In this document: positions 61,028-64,000 of the stretch, piece by piece
How positions within the stretch are numbered: the stretch's first letter is position 1
How the letters are laid out: each line of letters begins with the position of its first letter
Assembly: GCF_028596025.1 (NCBI RefSeq)
Contig: NZ_CP117167.1
Location: 1,302,001 to 1,366,000, forward strand
Reading direction: 5' to 3'
Length of the DNA stretch: 64,000 nucleotides
From: Mucilaginibacter jinjuensis
GTDB lineage: Bacteria > Bacteroidota > Bacteroidia > Sphingobacteriales > Sphingobacteriaceae
Program-made: the position numbers and the translations under genes
The notes under the pieces: model-generated
The model's input: the letters and a program-made list of their open reading frames with translations, nothing else
Databases searched by the model: none
What the model was told of the DNA's origin: nothing

Positions 61028-62335
61028 TTAAAGCTCTTCGCCGTGCTGGGTAATATCCAGTCCGGTAATTTCTTCTTCTGCACTAACACGCAACGGGCTT
61101 ATCAGGTCGGTTACCTTAAGTAATAATAACGAACCGAAAAAGGCAAAGGCCGAAACCGCGATCAAGGCCACTGTATGAGTGAAAAACAAATGCGTTTCGC
61201 CAAAAAATAAGCCGTTGCCTGTTGTGTTACCGCTGTTTACATTTTGGTGCGCAAATACGCCGGTTAACAGCATACCCACCATGCCGCCAACACCGTGGCA
61301 AGGGAAAACATCCAGCGTATCATCGATAGAAGTTTTGCTGCGCCACATTACCATTAAACTGCTGATGATAGATGCTACAATACCAATAACCAGTGAGTGC
61401 GGGATACTTACAAAACCTGCTGCCGGGGTTATAGCCACTAAACCCACTACTGCGCCAATACATGCTCCCATTACGGTTGGCTTGTGCCCGCGCATCATTT
61501 CAAAAAATATCCAGGCCATGGCTGCCGCTGCCGATGCTGTTGTGGTGGTAGCCAGGGCTGTTGCAGCCAACGGCCCCGAGCCCAGTGCCGAACCTGCGTT
61601 AAACCCAAACCAGCCAAACCATAGTAAACCAGTTCCTAATAAGATGTAGCTGATACGCGCCGGGTTGTGTGCTTTATCATTACGTTGTTTTAAATATAAT
61701 GCCGATGCCAGTGCTGCCCAGCCTGCCGACATGTGTACTACCGTTCCGCCTGCAAAATCAAGCACCCCGGCCTTAAACATCAGGCCATCCGGGTGCCAGG
61801 CCGAGTGTGCTAATGGAGCGTAAATAATAACAATAAACAGGCAAATGAAAATAAGGTACGAGGTAAAGCGGATGCGCTCGGCAAATGCACCGGTAATTAG
61901 TGCCGGTGTAATTACGGCAAACTTGAGCTGAAACATAGCGAACAATACCAATGGGATGGTTGGTGCCAGTTTCCAGGTGGCGTTGCCCAGCATGCCCTTC
62001 ATCATAAAAAAGGTAGCAGGGTTGCCTATAATGCCATGAAATGAATCGCCGAAGGCTAAACTAAAACCGAATATTACCCAGATAACAGTAATAACGCCCA
62101 TACACACAAAGCTTTGCATCATGGTTGATAATACGTTCTTTTTGCTCACCATACCGCCGTAAAAAAAAGCAAGGCCGGGAGTCATCAATAAAACAAGCGC
62201 AGTGGCTGTTAACAACCAGGCGGTATCGCCCGAATCTATTTTGCTGTCGGCAACGGTAACGGTATCAATAGAGGGGAAAACGAGTGCCAGCACCACAATA
62301 AGTGCCAGTATGATAAAAGGTAAAATCTTTTTCAT
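61028..62335 (-). CDS. amt: Ammonium transporter Amt
   Basis: A 435-residue Amt/MEP transporter with 11 helices after an N-terminal signal-like helix. Signature segments are DTAWLLTATALVLLMTPGLAFFYGGMV, DFAGGTVVHMSAGWAALASAL (first pore His), GTGLLWFGWFGFNAGSA, and DDTLDVFPCHGVGGMVGMLLTG (second pore His). Moves ammonium into the cell; no glnK is adjacent in the window. Confidence 0.95.
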   Translation of the reverse strand: MKKILPFIILALIVVLALVFPSIDTVTVADSKIDSGDTAWLLTATALVLLMTPGLAFFYGGMVSKKNVLSTMMQSFVCMGVITVIWVIFGFSLAFGDSFHGIIGNPATFFMMKGMLGNATWKLAPTIPLVLFAMFQLKFAVITPALITGAFAERIRFTSYLIFICLFIVIIYAPLAHSAWHPDGLMFKAGVLDFAGGTVVHMSAGWAALASALYLKQRNDKAHNPARISYILLGTGLLWFGWFGFNAGSALGSGPLAATALATTTTASAAAAMAWIFFEMMRGHKPTVMGACIGAVVGLVAITPAAGFVSIPHSLVIGIVASIISSLMVMWRSKTSIDDTLDVFPCHGVGGMVGMLLTGVFAHQNVNSGNTTGNGLFFGETHLFFTHTVALIAVSAFAFFGSLLLLKVTDLISPLRVSAEEEITGLDITQHGEEL

Positions 62336-62550
62336 TCAATTTTTTTTGAAAATGGTGGTCCCTATGCAGATCCATGCTTGATGGACTGCATAAGCAGAGT
62401 GGTTGATTGTTTAGAGGGACTAGGTTGCTGAAATACCGGTGCAGGTTGATGCCAATGTTAGTGTTTAAACATAATAAGGCAAAGCTATATCCAACCTTAT
62501 GGGCAAGATGAATTAAACTACATGTTCCGGTAAATCAAAGCGGTGGTCGA

Positions 62551-62907
62551 CTACCAAAAATCGTGGAAAGGAAAAAGAATGAGCTTACGCGAGCTGATAT
62601 GCCCTGCGCCCGTGCGTAAAAATGATACGCTTAATGATTTAAAACCGGTACAGAACCAAAATGTACCAAGCAACAGCGACTTGATAAAGTTACCGCCGCG
62701 TTGTGTTTGCGCGCGATAAATTTGAAAGGTGCCATTTAAACCTAAAAAATAGATGTAGGGACTGCGATTGCCTTTAGCTGTGCCTAAATATGTACTATGT
62801 GAATGTTTTGTAAATACAAAATTGCATAACCTGTCATCATCGCTCTTGATTTGAGTGCTGAGGATGATAGAGAAAAGAAAAAGAAGCTTTAAAAACTTAT
62901 ATTTCAT
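62551..62907 (-). CDS. Possible small secreted protein
   Basis: A 118-residue frame with a signal-peptide-like N-terminus (MKYKFLKLLFLFSIILSTQI) and a mixed body, no family recognised. Composition is only moderately protein-like, so it may be spurious. Confidence 0.35.
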   Translation of the reverse strand: MKYKFLKLLFLFSIILSTQIKSDDDRLCNFVFTKHSHSTYLGTAKGNRSPYIYFLGLNGTFQIYRAQTQRGGNFIKSLLLGTFWFCTGFKSLSVSFLRTGAGHISSRKLILFPFHDFW

Positions 62908-63067
62908 TATTATATGCAGATTGTGCTTGCATTTTTTACTAAAATAATGAAATATATGATTAAAATTTTTTTTTATATAGATATTTTATAGATTATTGGT
63001 GTTATTTTTATTATAGTTATTAAAAAATTGTATAAAATTTATCATTAATTAAAAAGTTAGTGGTTTT

Positions 63068-63478
63068 TTAAGCTTGTAAAATATTCACAAGTGTATCATA
63101 CCAGCGTTTGTTGTGTGTAAATAAACCATTATGATCAATAATGAGGTAGATTTGCTGTAGCGAATGGCCGGTATGGAATTTTATTCTTAACGGTTGCCAA
63201 AATGCACCGAGGTTTTTTACAGATGTAGCGGTGAAAATATCATCAAAGCCCAAGTATATTTCTTCGATAGCATTTAGCGGAATGGTTAAGTCAAGATCGC
63301 TTTCCAAACCTTCTATAATCAGTTGATTTTCTGTTACCGCAATATAGCCGCTATGGTTATGTAGCGGGCTGCCAAGAGACACAAGCGATGCTGTGAATTT
63401 TATACCATCGTCAATTTGAGCATATTCATCAGCATAGCTCCATAATACTTTGCCCTGTAAAATAAAATCGTTTTCCAT
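63068..63478 (-). CDS. Hypothetical protein, PH-like
   Basis: A 136-residue soluble protein with alternating beta strands (FILQGKVLWSY, GYIAVTENQLIIEG, LTIPLNAIEEIYLGFDDIF) and a C-terminal helix, resembling a PH-like or GRAM-like fold. No family assigned. It is divergent from dnaX. Confidence 0.6.
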   Translation of the reverse strand: MENDFILQGKVLWSYADEYAQIDDGIKFTASLVSLGSPLHNHSGYIAVTENQLIIEGLESDLDLTIPLNAIEEIYLGFDDIFTATSVKNLGAFWQPLRIKFHTGHSLQQIYLIIDHNGLFTHNKRWYDTLVNILQA

Positions 63479-63646
63479 GGTGGTATATATGGTACTAAAG
63501 TTATAAATAATAGCTAAGAGCAGGTTTTAAAGATAAATTTAGAACGTTTACATCAGCTGGTATTGCCTGTGTTTTTATTGTAGTTACCATCCAAAACTTC
63601 GTTTTTGCTCTTTACCCTTTCCTGTTTTCTTGCTAACTTAGGGGCT

Positions 63647-64000
63647 GTGGATAATTTTATAGTTTCGGCCCGTAAATACCGCCCGGCTACTTTCGAAACC
63701 GTTGTTGGTCAGCAACATGTGACAAACACCCTGAAAAACGCGATTAAAAGTAATCAGCTGGCGCAGGCATTTTTATTCTGCGGGCCACGTGGGGTAGGTA
63801 AAACCACATGTGCGCGTATCTTGGCAAAAACCATCAATTGTACCAACCTGCAGCCTAATGGCGAGGCTTGTGGTACATGCGATTCGTGCCGCGCATTTCA
63901 AAACGGAAATTCTTTTAACGTACATGAGCTGGATGCGGCATCAAACAACTCGGTTGATGATATCCGTAACCTGATAGATCAGGTGCGTATACCGCCACAA
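63647..64000 (+). CDS. dnaX: DNA polymerase III subunit gamma/tau, partial
   Basis: The first 118 codons from a GTG at 63647, running off the window. It reads SARKYRPATFETVVGQQHV, then the Walker A GPRGVGKTTCARILAK and the zinc cluster CTNLQPNGEACGTCDSC, and HELDAASNNSVDDIR. It is the clamp-loader ATPase. Confidence 0.95.
   Translation, partial: MDNFIVSARKYRPATFETVVGQQHVTNTLKNAIKSNQLAQAFLFCGPRGVGKTTCARILAKTINCTNLQPNGEACGTCDSCRAFQNGNSFNVHELDAASNNSVDDIRNLIDQVRIPPQ

Overview
The window looks like a Bacteroidota chromosome, most likely a Sphingobacteriaceae member of the Mucilaginibacter/Pedobacter type. The signs are TAnnTTTG promoter elements, few strong Shine-Dalgarno sites, many families typical of that group (NrtR-type Nudix regulators, DUF6515-like, AsmA-like, secreted GH18 and ThuA-like proteins), and many short palindromic intergenic repeats. 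The species call is inference.

Region 1 (1-12513) is the right part of an AT-rich integrated mobilizable element. It has a candidate oriT with nested inverted repeats, a MobC-like protein, a relaxase with a small membrane-protein gene nested in another frame, two tyrosine recombinases, two XRE-type regulators and a cargo operon. The cargo reads as an SdpC-SdpA-SdpB antimicrobial peptide system (known from Bacillus subtilis), with a convergent small DUF5808-like membrane protein that could be its immunity protein. The element ends at a duplicated 3' part of tRNA-Phe, anticodon loop to 3' end, followed by the original tRNA terminator. The intact tRNA-Phe should therefore lie to the left of the window.

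Region 2 (12660-34110) is a large RNA-repair and NAD cluster. A Ro60/Rsr (TROVE) gene is followed on the same strand by six tandem homologous structured RNAs. They share closing stems and conserved boxes; five carry tRNA-like T-arms, and two carry a T-arm, a short capped stem and a D-arm in permuted order, as expected of tRNA-mimicking bacterial Y RNAs. The same cluster holds two RtcB ligases, a WYL regulator fused to a full-length KptA/Tpt1 RNA 2'-phosphotransferase, an ADP-ribosylglycohydrolase, an NAD salvage operon (NadM-Nudix, nicotinamide phosphoribosyltransferase, PRPP synthetase) with an NrtR-type regulator and two operators, PrfH, an ATP-dependent RNA ligase and an HD-Pnk end-healing enzyme. 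The same 20-bp element at the same distance from a CTTTGTA promoter box precedes both the Ro60 and rtcB1 genes, which points to one regulon. A likely picture: damaged tRNA/rRNA is sensed and bound by Ro60-Y RNA, ends are healed by HD-Pnk, sealed by RtcB or the RNA ligase, KptA uses NAD+ to clear 2'-phosphates, and the salvage operon recycles the nicotinamide. A replication-like module (RepA-type ATPase plus DUF6371-like primase, flanked by GTCCG...CGGAC repeats) sits between Ro60 and rtcB1.

Region 3 (34126-64000) is more ordinary chromosome: an O-antigen-ligase-like protein, an SGNH plus MBOAT acylation pair, an outer-membrane beta-barrel, TPR and AsmA proteins, a DUF5009 acyltransferase-like protein, GH18 and ThuA-like proteins, an SDR/AraC pair, an M28 peptidase, an IS110-family insertion sequence inside a palindromic repeat, a GNAT, a PAS-LuxR regulator, pirin, YjbQ, an ammonium transporter and the start of dnaX at the right edge. 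Several MITE-like and REP-like repeats lie between these genes.
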